Assembly: GCF_002797895.1 (NCBI RefSeq)
Contig: NZ_PGES01000001.1
Span: 5,270,001-5,334,000, forward strand
DNA from: Janthinobacterium sp. 67
Lineage (GTDB): Bacteria; Pseudomonadota; Gammaproteobacteria; Burkholderiales; Burkholderiaceae_D
DNA: 64,000 bases
Reading direction: 5' to 3'
Under the pieces are notes generated by a model, which saw nothing but the letters and a program-made list of their open reading frames with translations, did no database searches and was not told the origin of the DNA. Shown here piece by piece: positions 1 to 7,450 of this stretch (position 1 is the stretch's first letter; each line of letters starts with the position of its first letter). Both the position numbers and the translations under genes were made by a program.

Positions 1-145
1 TCGACATCGATTGTTCCTGCATCGCCTGCGTCAGTTGCCAGGCGATCACTTCCTTGATGGCGCGGTTTTGCGTTTGCTCGAAAATGCCTTCTTCCTTGAG
101 GAAGTCGTCGAGACTGCTGCCTAGGTGCGAAGCGGTGGCGTTCAT
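1..145 (-). CDS. XRE-type antitoxin of a type II toxin-antitoxin pair, partial
   Basis: The visible 48 residues begin MNATASHLGSSLDDFLKEEG and continue with a helix rich in Gln and Ala (AIKEVIAWQLTQAMQEQSMS). This matches the N-terminus of short helix-turn-helix antitoxins that partner Gp49/HigB-like toxins; the HTH itself lies beyond the left edge. The ATG at 145-143 overlaps the toxin stop codon as ATGA, so the two genes should be translationally coupled. The order toxin first, antitoxin second is the HigBA order. By family knowledge the protein would neutralise the toxin and repress its own promoter. The assignment rests on N-terminal similarity and gene order only. Confidence 0.75.
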   Translation of the reverse strand, partial: MNATASHLGSSLDDFLKEEGIFEQTQNRAIKEVIAWQLTQAMQEQSMS

Positions 146-498
146 GTCAATTCCTTGTAGCGTTTGCGGGCCAGCGCCAGGTCATCGTCGGGCGTGGCGC
201 GGGTTTTCTTGATAAAGCCGTGCAGCGCCACCAGGCAGTCGCCGTGATGGCAGATCAGCACGCGCGCGATGCGGTTGCCGGGCAGGCTGCTGCGTACCTC
301 CGACAAGCCTTGCCCCAGATGGCGGCACAAGGGCATGCCCACGGGCCAGCGCCATTGCGCATGCATCAAGTCTTGTCCGATCACATGGCGCTCTTCGATG
401 GGCAACGATTTGAGCCAGTCGCGCACGGGTTCGCCGCCATTGCCGTTCGCATAGAACGCAGGGTAATCTGCCGCAAGCCGGAAGCATCCATGACGCAC
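142..498 (-). CDS. RelE/ParE-superfamily (Gp49/HigB-like) toxin
   Basis: This 118-residue protein carries the pattern typical of phage Gp49-like toxins: EPVRDWLKSLP at residues 23-33, a GQDL helix, PLCRHLGQGLSEVRSSLPGN with the conserved Leu-Trp/Ser-Glu-Val-Arg strand, then RVLICHHGDCLVALHGFIKKT and a C-terminal ALARKRYKEL helix. Family members are ribosome-dependent or free mRNA interferases that stop growth when the antitoxin is lost. The frame opens with GTG at 498; no strong Shine-Dalgarno sequence is visible, so the exact start is uncertain by a few codons. The gene is the first of a two-gene operon with the antitoxin. Confidence 0.8.
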   Translation of the reverse strand: MRHGCFRLAADYPAFYANGNGGEPVRDWLKSLPIEERHVIGQDLMHAQWRWPVGMPLCRHLGQGLSEVRSSLPGNRIARVLICHHGDCLVALHGFIKKTRATPDDDLALARKRYKELT

Positions 499-507
499 CT
501 CTGCGTT

Positions 508-523
508 GTACTATATAAGGTAC
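508..523 (-). promoter_or_regulatory. AT-rich near-palindrome in front of the toxin gene, possible operator
   Basis: The 16 bp GTACTATATAAGGTAC is close to self-complementary (GTAC ends, TATA centre, two off-centre mismatches). It lies 10-25 bp upstream of the toxin start in an otherwise GC-rich region and overlaps TATA-like hexamers that could be a -10 element. In type II TA loci the antitoxin normally binds such a site. This is inferred from position and symmetry only. Confidence 0.3.
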
Positions 524-648
524 ATATTCGCAAGGAGAATTTGCGCCGCAATTGAAAAAATCGGGCGCGCATGGATGGTTGTAGCCGATGGCGGACCGCA
601 GGGTGGCCCGCCAGATCAAACACGGTTCAGATAATCAGGCTGCCAGCG

Positions 649-1110
649 TCAGGCGCCCAGCCACGGCAGCCCCGCCTTGCACCAGCCGCCGATCTGCTTG
701 CGGTGGCCGTCGGCATCCTTGTCGCCTTCAAAACCTTCGAGGATGTCGAAGCAGTTCAGGTAGCCGTGCTCGGTCGCCAGCTTGGCCGCGTGGCGCGAAC
801 GCACGCCGGAGCGGCACAGGAACAGCAGCACCTCGTTCTTGCCGGCCTGGGCGGCCAGCTGCGCGAGGAAGTCGGGATTGGGCACGCCACCCGGATAGGT
901 GGCCCATTGCACCGCGCCATGCTGGGTATCGGCGATATCGACCCGGCCGACCCAGTCGCGCTCGGCATTCGTGCGCACATCGATGAGCTTGACGGCGGGA
1001 TCGCCCTGCAGCAAGTCATACGCTTCCTGCGGCGTGACGGCGCCGGCATACGGCGTACCTTCATTGGCCCGGCTGCGGGCGGTGGTCAGGATGTCGGCGG
1101 CGGTGGTCAT
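649..1110 (-). CDS. Rhodanese-like sulfurtransferase
   Basis: The protein has 153 residues and is a single rhodanese domain. VTPQEAYDLL and KLIDVRTNAERDWVG near residues 25-56 form the CH2A-type entry. The active-site loop is LCRSGVRSRHAA around residue 98, with the catalytic Cys followed by an Arg-rich loop. An EGFEGDKD segment with a GWCKAGLPW tail closes the domain. Proteins of this kind move sulfane sulfur between donors and thiophilic acceptors in the cytoplasm; the physiological substrate cannot be read from sequence. I start at ATG 1110 because it has a GAGGA ribosome site at 1116-1120 and gives a normal domain start, although the frame stays open further upstream. It is divergent from glnA. 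Confidence 0.85.
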   Translation of the reverse strand: MTTAADILTTARSRANEGTPYAGAVTPQEAYDLLQGDPAVKLIDVRTNAERDWVGRVDIADTQHGAVQWATYPGGVPNPDFLAQLAAQAGKNEVLLFLCRSGVRSRHAAKLATEHGYLNCFDILEGFEGDKDADGHRKQIGGWCKAGLPWLGA

Positions 1111-1143
1111 GGCGTCCTCGATGAAAGTGGGCAGGTATGGTCG

Positions 1144-1172
1144 ATTATAGTGCGCCGTCCGCGCCCCGCAAA
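1144..1172 (-). promoter_or_regulatory. Predicted sigma-70 promoter of the rhodanese gene
   Basis: On the minus strand a perfect TATAAT lies at 1149-1144 and TTTGCG at 1172-1167, with a 17 bp spacer. The start codon is about 34 nt downstream. The -10 is strong and the -35 weak. Confidence 0.5.
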
Positions 1173-1235
1173 CGGGAAACCACGGTGCGCGGCACATGCA
1201 CCACAACGAGGCGTTTTTCAGGAATGCGCATAAAA

Positions 1236-1252
1236 TGCACGATAATGGTGCG
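1236..1252 (+). promoter_or_regulatory. NtrC-binding site 1 upstream of glnA
   Basis: The 17 bp TGCACGATAATGGTGCG matches the enterobacterial NtrC operator pattern TGCACyN5-6GGTGCA at nearly every informative base. It is centred 29 bp from a second site of the same type, about three helical turns, so both dimers would sit on one DNA face as in the known glnA enhancer. Confidence 0.8.
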
Positions 1253-1264
1253 TTATTCGTTTTT

Positions 1265-1281
1265 TGCACTTGCATAGTGCA
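1265..1281 (+). promoter_or_regulatory. NtrC-binding site 2 upstream of glnA
   Basis: TGCACTTGCATAGTGCA is a 17 bp inverted repeat with perfect TGCAC/GTGCA arms. It is the promoter-proximal half of a tandem pair and lies about 134 bp upstream of the start site predicted from the sigma-54 promoter at 1381. That is a usual distance for an NtrC enhancer acting by DNA looping. Confidence 0.8.
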
Positions 1282-1380
1282 TTCTTGATTTGACGCAAAC
1301 GCAGCAGGAAAATCGCAGGCATGAAAACTTACACTGGGATGGCCGGGTTTTGACCTTGGAGTCCACATCCCTCCAGAAGC

Positions 1381-1396
1381 TGGCATGGAATCTGCT
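1381..1396 (+). promoter_or_regulatory. Sigma-54 promoter of glnA
   Basis: TGGCATGGAATCTGCT has the invariant GG at 1382-1383 and GC at 1394-1395, with the required 12-base offset, and a TGGCAy upstream half. It predicts a transcription start near 1407, giving a leader of about 90 nt before the glnA ATG. With the two NtrC sites upstream it supports nitrogen-limited induction of glnA. Confidence 0.75.
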
Positions 1397-1495
1397 ATGA
1401 TCCTTATGAGTTTTGGTGGCACGCAATGTTTGCTTCGCTTCATCAGCCCAGACGCACTAAGGTCGGCTCACCCCACATTCATTTAGGAGATACGC

Positions 1496-2911
1496 ATGGC
1501 AATGACAGCCGCAGAAGTCTTGAAGATGGTAGAAGAAAACGAAGTCAAATTCGTTGATTTCCGCTTTGCTGATACCCGTGGTAAAGAGCAGCACGTGACG
1601 GTACCCGTGTCGCACTTCGACATGGACAAATTCGAGTCGGGCCACGCCTTTGACGGTTCTTCGATCGCTGGCTGGAAAGGTATCGAAGCGTCCGACATGA
1701 TCTTGCTGCCGGATCCAAACACGGCCAATATCGACCCGTTCATGGAAGAAACGACCTTGTTCATGCAGTGCGACGTGATCGAACCGTCGGACGGCAAGGG
1801 CTACGACCGCGACCCGCGCTCGATCGCGAAACGCGCCGAAGCCTACCTGAAATCGTCGGGCATGGGCGACACCGCCTACTTCGGCCCTGAGCCAGAATTC
1901 TTCATCTTCGACAACGTGCGCTGGAAGATCGACATGTCGGGCTGCTTCGTCAAGATCGGTTCGGACGAAGGTTCGTGGTCGACCGGCAAGGACATCGAAG
2001 GCGGCAACAGCGGCCACCGTCCTACCGTCAAGGGCGGCTACTTCCCCGTGCCACCAGTGGACAGCTTCCAGGACATGCGTTCGGAAATGTGCCTGATCCT
2101 GGAATCGCTGGGCATCCCGGTTGAGGTACATCACCACGAAGTGGCCGGCGCCGGCCAGAATGAAATCGGCACCAAGTTCTCGACCCTGGTCGAGCGCGCC
2201 GACTGGACGCAAAACCTGAAATACGTGGTGTGGAACGTGGCGCACAGCTACGGCAAGACCGCCACCTTCATGCCGAAACCTATCGTTGGCGACAACGGTT
2301 CGGGCATGCACGTGCATCAATCCGTATGGAAAGATGGCAAAAACCTGTTCGCCGGCGACGGCTATGCCGGCCTGTCCGATTTCGCCCTGTACTACATCGG
2401 CGGCATCATCAAGCACGCAAAGGCATTGAACGCGATCACCAACCCGGGCACCAACTCGTACAAGCGTCTGGTACCAGGCTACGAAGCGCCGGTGAAACTG
2501 GCGTACTCGGCGAAAAACCGTTCCGCCTCGATCCGTATCCCGCACGTGGCCAATCCAAAAGGCCGCCGCGTCGAAGCGCGCTTCCCGGATCCACTGGCAA
2601 ACCCGTACCTGTGCTTCGCCGCACTGCTGATGGCTGGCCTGGACGGCGTTGCCAACAAGATCCATCCGGGCGAAGCCGCCTCGAAAGATCTGTACCATCT
2701 GCCACCGGAAGAAGACGCACTGATCCCGACCGTGTGCGCTTCGCTGGAAGAAGCACTGGACGCCCTGGACAAGGACCGCGAGTTCCTGACCCGCGGCGGC
2801 GTGTTCAGCGATTCCATGATCGATGCTTACCTGGAACTGAAAATGCAGGACGTACAGCGCATGCGCATGACCACGCATCCTGCCGAGTTCGACATGTACT
2901 ACTCGCTGTAA
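1496..2911 (+). CDS. glnA: Glutamine synthetase type I (GSI-beta)
   Basis: The 471-residue enzyme condenses glutamate and ammonia to glutamine using ATP and acts as a cytoplasmic dodecamer. The beta-grasp N-domain carries FDGSSIAGW near residues 52-60. The ATP-binding signature [16 protein letters not shown] lies near 261-276, and the NRSASIRIP glutamate/ADP loop near 341. The adenylylation loop [10 protein letters not shown] places the target Tyr at residue 400, so this is the GSI-beta form controlled by the adenylyltransferase GlnE, which is encoded at 26397-29150. Length is normal for the family (about 470). The ATG at 1496 follows TAGGAGA at 1484-1490. A sigma-54 promoter and two NtrC boxes precede the gene and an intrinsic terminator follows it. 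Confidence 0.98.
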   Translation: MAMTAAEVLKMVEENEVKFVDFRFADTRGKEQHVTVPVSHFDMDKFESGHAFDGSSIAGWKGIEASDMILLPDPNTANIDPFMEETTLFMQCDVIEPSDGKGYDRDPRSIAKRAEAYLKSSGMGDTAYFGPEPEFFIFDNVRWKIDMSGCFVKIGSDEGSWSTGKDIEGGNSGHRPTVKGGYFPVPPVDSFQDMRSEMCLILESLGIPVEVHHHEVAGAGQNEIGTKFSTLVERADWTQNLKYVVWNVAHSYGKTATFMPKPIVGDNGSGMHVHQSVWKDGKNLFAGDGYAGLSDFALYYIGGIIKHAKALNAITNPGTNSYKRLVPGYEAPVKLAYSAKNRSASIRIPHVANPKGRRVEARFPDPLANPYLCFAALLMAGLDGVANKIHPGEAASKDLYHLPPEEDALIPTVCASLEEALDALDKDREFLTRGGVFSDSMIDAYLELKMQDVQRMRMTTHPAEFDMYYSL

Positions 2912-2947
2912 TGGCGCCACGCCGGCAATGTGCCGGTAGTGAATAAG

Positions 2948-2986
2948 AAACGCGGGTGAGGCGATGGTCTTGCCCGCGTTTTTTTA
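2948..2986 (+). terminator. Intrinsic terminator after glnA
   Basis: AACGCGGG at 2949-2956 pairs with CCCGCGTT at 2973-2980 across a 16-nt loop, and a run of seven T ends at 2985. It separates glnA from the small gene and ntrBC downstream, though read-through is possible. Confidence 0.8.
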
Positions 2987-3067
2987 TGCCATGCGCCAAT
3001 GCGGTGATACTGCGGTGTTGTATAGTCGGCCCAGGAACGATGCGGCACGCGCCGACAGGAGTGAAGA

Positions 3068-3577
3068 TTGACCAAGCATTACAGAATGGCGCTGATGGCA
3101 GGATTGCTGGGCGCGGCGGCACAGGCGCACGGGCAGTTGTATGTGTGCGCCGATGCGCAAGGACACAAGACGTACACGGACAAGCGGGCTGGCGCGCATT
3201 GCCAGCTGCTCGATTTGCCTGGCGCCATGACGGAGCCGCCACGCAAGACGGCGCCGCTGGCCGGCACACCGGCCCGACCGGCCACGCAGGCTGCGGCCAC
3301 GGCGGCGCCTGCCGCCGGCGCGTTTCCCAAGGTCGATGGCGCCGAGCAGCGCGCGCGCGACCTGGACCGGCGCCAGATCCTGCAGGACGAATTGCGCAGC
3401 GAAGAACAGAAGCTGGCGGCGCAGCGCCTGGAATTCAATGGCGGCCAGCCCGAGCGCCTGGGCAACGAGCGCAATTACGCGAAATACCAGGAAAGAGTGG
3501 CGCAGTTGAAGGACAACATTAGCCGGACACAGCAGAACGTCGAGGCCCTGAAACGCGAGATCGCGAATATTCGGTAA
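3068..3577 (+). CDS. Small exported DUF4124-like protein between glnA and ntrB
   Basis: The 169-residue protein starts with a signal-peptide-like segment (ALMAGLLGAAAQAHG). A short DUF4124-type motif, QLYVCADAQGHKTYTDKRAG, follows, in which an exported protein carries a Tyr-x-Cys...Gly...YTD strand pair. A Pro/Ala-rich linker then leads to a charged helix from about residue 95 to the end (RARDLDRRQILQDELRSEEQ and onward), likely a coiled coil. I use the TTG at 3068 because AGGAG at 3057-3061 sits 6 nt upstream; the first in-frame ATG is six codons later. The gene ends 5 nt before ntrB, so it is probably in the ntrBC operon. Its function is unknown. Confidence 0.75.
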   Translation: MTKHYRMALMAGLLGAAAQAHGQLYVCADAQGHKTYTDKRAGAHCQLLDLPGAMTEPPRKTAPLAGTPARPATQAAATAAPAAGAFPKVDGAEQRARDLDRRQILQDELRSEEQKLAAQRLEFNGGQPERLGNERNYAKYQERVAQLKDNISRTQQNVEALKREIANIR

Positions 3578-3582
3578 AGCAT

Positions 3583-4671
3583 ATGACACTAGACAACCAT
3601 TCCAGCCGTCCCGCCCACCTGGCCGGCCTTGATTTGCTCGCTTCGGCCGTGATCCTGCTCGACGGCGACGGCCGCATCAGCTATGCCAACGCGGCGGCGG
3701 AAAACCTGCTGGAAAGCTCATTGAAGGCCCTGTCGCGGCAAAAGCTGACGGCGCTGTTCTTGAATCCAGACGAGCTGGCCGGCATTTGCGCGCAGGCGCT
3801 CGAACATAAATTTTCCGACTTGCGCCAGGACCTGACTCTGGAACGCCTGGGACGCGAGCCGCTGCGCGTGCACAGCATCGTCAGCGCGCTCGACGCGCCG
3901 CGCGACGGCGTGCTGATCGAGCTGCGCGAGAACGTGCAGCAGCTCAAACTCGACCGCGAAGAGCGCATCCTCGACCAGAGCCAGGTCAACAAGGAGCTGA
4001 TCCGCAACCTGGCGCATGAAATCAAGAATCCGCTGGGCGGCATCCGCGGCGCGGCCCAGCTGCTGGAGCTGGAATTGCCGGCCCTGCACCTGAGCGAGCT
4101 GCGCGAGTACACGCAAGTGATCATCAAGGAGGCGGACCGCCTGCAAACCCTGGTCGACCGGCTGCTGGCGCCGCACCGCCGCCCGCACATCGTGGGCGAC
4201 GTGAATATCCACGAAGTGTGCGAGCGCGTGCGCAGCCTGATCCTGGCCGAGTTTCCCAGCGGCCTGACCATCTCACGCGATTACGATGCGTCGATTCCCG
4301 AGTTTCGCGGCGACAAGGAGCAACTGATACAGACCGTGCTCAACATCGCGCACAATGCGGCGCAGGCGCTGGCCGAGCGCATCGAGGCGGGCGATGCGGA
4401 GCTCATTTTCAAGACCCGCGTGGCGCGCCAGGTGACTTTGGCCAAGGTCCGCTACAACCTGGCATTAGACTTGCATATCATTGACAATGGACCGGGCATC
4501 GCACCCCAGATCCGCGACCGGATTTTCTACCCGCTGGTGTCGGGCAGGGAAGGCGGCAGCGGACTGGGGCTGACCTTGGCGCAAACCTTCGTGCAACAGC
4601 ACCTGGGCGTGATCGAGTGCGAAAGCCGGCCTGGATACACCGATTTCAGGATCGTTCTACCCTTGCCATAA
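3583..4671 (+). CDS. ntrB: Nitrogen regulation sensor kinase/phosphatase NtrB
   Basis: The 362-residue cytoplasmic histidine kinase has an N-terminal PAS domain (about residues 15-125). The dimerisation/phosphoacceptor helix NLAHEIKNPLGGIRGAAQLL puts the phosphorylated His at residue 145. The catalytic ATPase domain shows the N box NIAHNAAQALAERI, the G1 box DNGPGIAP and the G2 box GGSGLGLTLAQ. There are no membrane segments. In the known pathway PII (GlnB) switches NtrB between phosphorylating and dephosphorylating NtrC according to glutamine status. It begins 5 nt after the small exported protein gene and is followed after 48 nt by ntrC, its cognate regulator. Confidence 0.95.
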   Translation: MTLDNHSSRPAHLAGLDLLASAVILLDGDGRISYANAAAENLLESSLKALSRQKLTALFLNPDELAGICAQALEHKFSDLRQDLTLERLGREPLRVHSIVSALDAPRDGVLIELRENVQQLKLDREERILDQSQVNKELIRNLAHEIKNPLGGIRGAAQLLELELPALHLSELREYTQVIIKEADRLQTLVDRLLAPHRRPHIVGDVNIHEVCERVRSLILAEFPSGLTISRDYDASIPEFRGDKEQLIQTVLNIAHNAAQALAERIEAGDAELIFKTRVARQVTLAKVRYNLALDLHIIDNGPGIAPQIRDRIFYPLVSGREGGSGLGLTLAQTFVQQHLGVIECESRPGYTDFRIVLPLP

Positions 4672-4719
4672 GCGAGGCGGTATCCCACCCATGAAATCCA
4701 TTGCGGGACGCACACACTA

Positions 4720-6210
4720 ATGAAGCCAATCTGGATAGTTGACGACGACGAATCAATACGCTGGGTGCTGGAAAAAGCCCTGGCGCGGGAAAATCTCGCC
4801 ACCAAGAGTTTTGCCAATGCGCGCGACGCCATCGCCGCGCTGGAATTTGACACGCCGCAAGTGCTCGTGTCCGATATCCGCATGCCGGGCGCGTCCGGCC
4901 TGGAATTGCTGCAGACGGTCAAGTCGCGCTTTCCCGGCTTGCCAGTCATCATCATCACGGCCTTTTCCGACCTTGATTCGGCCGTCGCGGCCTTCCAGGG
5001 CGGCGCCTTCGAATACCTGGCCAAGCCTTTCGACATCGACAAGGCTGTCGAGCTGATCCGCCGTGCGCTGGAAGAAAGCCTGCGCGAGACGAGCATCGAG
5101 TCGGGCCCGTCGGAAACGCCGGAAATCCTCGGCCAGGCGCCGGCCATGCAGGAAGTCTTCCGCGCCATCGGCCGTTTGTCGCAATCGAACGTGACGGTGC
5201 TGATCACGGGCGAATCCGGTTCCGGCAAGGAACTCGTGGCGCGCGCGCTGCACAAACACAGCCCGCGCGCGGCCCAGCCTTTCATTGCGCTGAATACGGC
5301 GGCGATCCCGAAGGATTTGCTCGAGTCCGAACTGTTCGGCCACGAACGCGGTGCCTTCACGGGTGCGCAGACGACGCGCCGGGGCCGCTTCGAGCAGGCC
5401 GAGAACGGCACCTTGTTCCTCGATGAAATCGGCGACATGCCGTTCGACCTGCAGACACGCTTGCTGCGCGTGCTGTCCGACGGCCATTTCTACCGCGTCG
5501 GCGGCCACCAGCCCATGAAGGCGAACGTGCGCGTCATTACGGCCACGCACCAGAACCTCGAACAGCGCGTGCGCGACGGCCTGTTCCGCGAAGACTTGTA
5601 TCACCGCCTGAACGTGATCCGCCTGCGCCTGCCCAGTTTGAGGGAGCGGCGCGAGGATATCCCCATCCTGGTGCGCCACTTCCTGGTGCAAAGCGCGCGC
5701 CAGCTGGGCGTGGAAGCCAAGCGCATGAGCGAACCGACGATGCAGTTCTTGAGCAGCCTCGACTTGCCAGGCAATGTGCGCCAGCTGGAAAACCTGTGCA
5801 ACTGGATTACCGTCATGGCGCCGGGCCAGACGGTGGAAATCAAGGATTTGCCGCTGGAATTGACGCAGGGGCAGGGCGATGGCGCGGCGACCACGGCGGC
5901 GGGCGAGGCTGCGCCGGCGGCCGTTGCCCAGCCGCACGGCGGCCAGGTATTCGAGGCGGCCGCGCCTGCCAACGGCGCGCCGCCGGGCTGGATCGGCTTG
6001 CTGGAACTGCAGGCGGCCGGCATGCTGGGCGCGGGGCAGCAGGAAGTCATGGCCGTGCTGGGTCGGCAATTCGAGTCGGCCCTGATCAAGACGGCGCTCA
6101 AGCATACGCATGGGCGCAAGAACGACGCCGCCGTGCGCCTGGGCATCGGCCGCAACACCATCACCCGCAAGATATCGGAACTGGGCATCGACGGCGCCAA
6201 GGACGACTGA
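4720..6210 (+). CDS. ntrC: Nitrogen regulation response regulator NtrC (sigma-54 activator)
   Basis: The 496-residue activator has a receiver domain with acidic pocket Asp8-Asp10 and phosphoacceptor Asp52 (VSDIRMPGASG). The AAA+ sigma-54 interaction domain has Walker A GESGSGKE near residue 164, the sigma-54-contacting GAFTGA loop near 211 and LFLDEIGD as Walker B. A linker rich in Ala and Gly spans roughly residues 386-430, and a Fis-type HTH (AAVRLGIGRNTITRKISELG) ends the protein. The linker is longer than I expect for enterobacterial NtrC (about 470 residues). Phosphorylated NtrC would bind the two sites at 1236-1281 and activate glnA. The start lacks an obvious Shine-Dalgarno sequence. 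Confidence 0.96.
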   Translation: MKPIWIVDDDESIRWVLEKALARENLATKSFANARDAIAALEFDTPQVLVSDIRMPGASGLELLQTVKSRFPGLPVIIITAFSDLDSAVAAFQGGAFEYLAKPFDIDKAVELIRRALEESLRETSIESGPSETPEILGQAPAMQEVFRAIGRLSQSNVTVLITGESGSGKELVARALHKHSPRAAQPFIALNTAAIPKDLLESELFGHERGAFTGAQTTRRGRFEQAENGTLFLDEIGDMPFDLQTRLLRVLSDGHFYRVGGHQPMKANVRVITATHQNLEQRVRDGLFREDLYHRLNVIRLRLPSLRERREDIPILVRHFLVQSARQLGVEAKRMSEPTMQFLSSLDLPGNVRQLENLCNWITVMAPGQTVEIKDLPLELTQGQGDGAATTAAGEAAPAAVAQPHGGQVFEAAAPANGAPPGWIGLLELQAAGMLGAGQQEVMAVLGRQFESALIKTALKHTHGRKNDAAVRLGIGRNTITRKISELGIDGAKDD

Positions 6211-6218
6211 TTCGCGTC

Positions 6219-6241
6219 CGGACGGGGCTTGGTCCCGTCCG
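6219..6241 (+). terminator. Hairpin after ntrC, weak terminator
   Basis: GGACGGG at 6220-6226 pairs with CCCGTCC at 6234-6240 over a 7-nt loop. No T-run follows, so termination would be inefficient or would need another factor. Confidence 0.4.
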
Positions 6242-6308
6242 CTTCCCCTCCTGGCGTTTCTCGCACGCCACACCACCCACAGCAGGCGATAAGGTAAGCT
6301 AGCGCCTG

Positions 6309-6326
6309 CCGGACTGTTTCGTCCGG
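6309..6326 (+). other. Hairpin in the corA leader
   Basis: CCGGAC (6309-6314) and GTCCGG (6321-6326) form a 6-bp perfect stem with a TGTTTC loop, ending 24 nt before the corA start codon. It could affect ribosome loading or mRNA stability. Nothing else identifies it. Confidence 0.35.
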
Positions 6327-6350
6327 TGTTAACTTGAACTGTGGAATAGC

Positions 6351-7316
6351 ATGCTCATAAACTGCGTGGCCTACCAGGATGGCAAAAAACTGGCCGACTT
6401 GCCGATCGACGATATCAGCGATTATGTCGAACGCCCCGATTGTTTCGTCTGGGTGGCCCTGCTCGACGCCACGCCGGACGAGCTGAAACAGATGCAGCAC
6501 GAGTTTTGCCTGCACGAATTGGCTGTCGAGGATGCCCAGCGGGGCCACCAGCGCCCGAAGATCGAGGAATATGGCGATTCCCTGTTTGCCGTCGTGAAAA
6601 CCGTGGAAATGGTCGAGAACGAACTGGTGCTGGGCGAAGTCGACATTTTTGTCGGCGCCAATTACGTGCTTTCGTCGCGCAGCAACAGCTCGCAAGGCTT
6701 CCTCGGCGTGCGCGCGCGTGCCGAGCGCGAACCGCATCTGCTGCGCCAGGGCTCGGCCTTCGTGCTGTACGCGCTGATGGACGCCGTCGTCGACCGCTAC
6801 TTCCCCGTGCTCGACGCGCTCGAATCGGAACTGGAATTGATCGAGGACCGCATCTTCGACCGTGGCACCGAGCGCGACAATATCGAACGGCTGTATCAAT
6901 TGAAACGCAAGGTCATGGTCTTGCGCCACGTGGTGGCACCCCTGATGGAAGCGGTGGGCAAGCTGCACGGCGGGCGGGTGCCGCCGCTGTGCCACGATAC
7001 CCAGGAGTATTTCCGCGACGTGCACGACCACCTGGCGCGCATCAACGGCACGCTCGACACCATCCGCGACACGATCAGCACGGCCATCCAGGTCAATCTG
7101 TCGATGGTGGCCATCGACGAGAGCGAAGTGAACAAGCAACTGGCGGCCTGGGCCGCCATCTTCGCCGTGTTCACGGCGTTTGCCGGCATCTGGGGCATGA
7201 ACTTCAAGTTCATGCCGGAATTGGACTGGCATTATGGCTATCCGGCCGCCGTGGCAGTGATGAGCTGTGTCTGCGGCTATATGTATTACTTGTTCAAGCG
7301 TTCCGGCTGGCTATAA
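6351..7316 (+). CDS. corA: CorA-family divalent metal transporter
   Basis: This 321-residue protein has the CorA plan: a large cytoplasmic N-domain, a long charged stalk helix (residues about 140-255, including FPVLDALESELELIEDRIFD), and two C-terminal membrane helices. The first helix ends in the selectivity motif GMN (WGMNFKFMPEL, near residues 282-284), and the second is YPAAVAVMSCVCGYMYYLF. The family forms homopentameric Mg2+ (also Co2+/Ni2+) channels in the inner membrane; which metal this copy moves cannot be told from sequence. Length agrees with E. coli CorA (316). It appears to be a single-gene unit between ntrC and a sensor kinase. Confidence 0.92.
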   Translation: MLINCVAYQDGKKLADLPIDDISDYVERPDCFVWVALLDATPDELKQMQHEFCLHELAVEDAQRGHQRPKIEEYGDSLFAVVKTVEMVENELVLGEVDIFVGANYVLSSRSNSSQGFLGVRARAEREPHLLRQGSAFVLYALMDAVVDRYFPVLDALESELELIEDRIFDRGTERDNIERLYQLKRKVMVLRHVVAPLMEAVGKLHGGRVPPLCHDTQEYFRDVHDHLARINGTLDTIRDTISTAIQVNLSMVAIDESEVNKQLAAWAAIFAVFTAFAGIWGMNFKFMPELDWHYGYPAAVAVMSCVCGYMYYLFKRSGWL

Positions 7317-7450
7317 AAAATTCCTGTGTATCTGTATTATTAAACAATAGCCAGGGGTACAATCGCGGCAAGTCCGTTAACCCGGACCTTTGCTGAGGAT
7401 CGCCGCGCCGGCAGCCGTGCCTGCGCTTTCCGTGCCGCGCAGGAGCATTC

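Noticed and set aside
1409..1427. A second possible sigma-54 promoter (TGGCAC ... TTTGCT) upstream of glnA
   Set aside because: The GG and GC dinucleotides are 14 rather than 12 bases apart, so the spacing rule is broken. The match at 1381 has the correct spacing.
2230..2946. A 238-codon frame overlapping the 3' half of glnA in another frame
   Set aside because: It is a frame-shadow of glnA with Arg/Pro-rich composition and no ribosome site.
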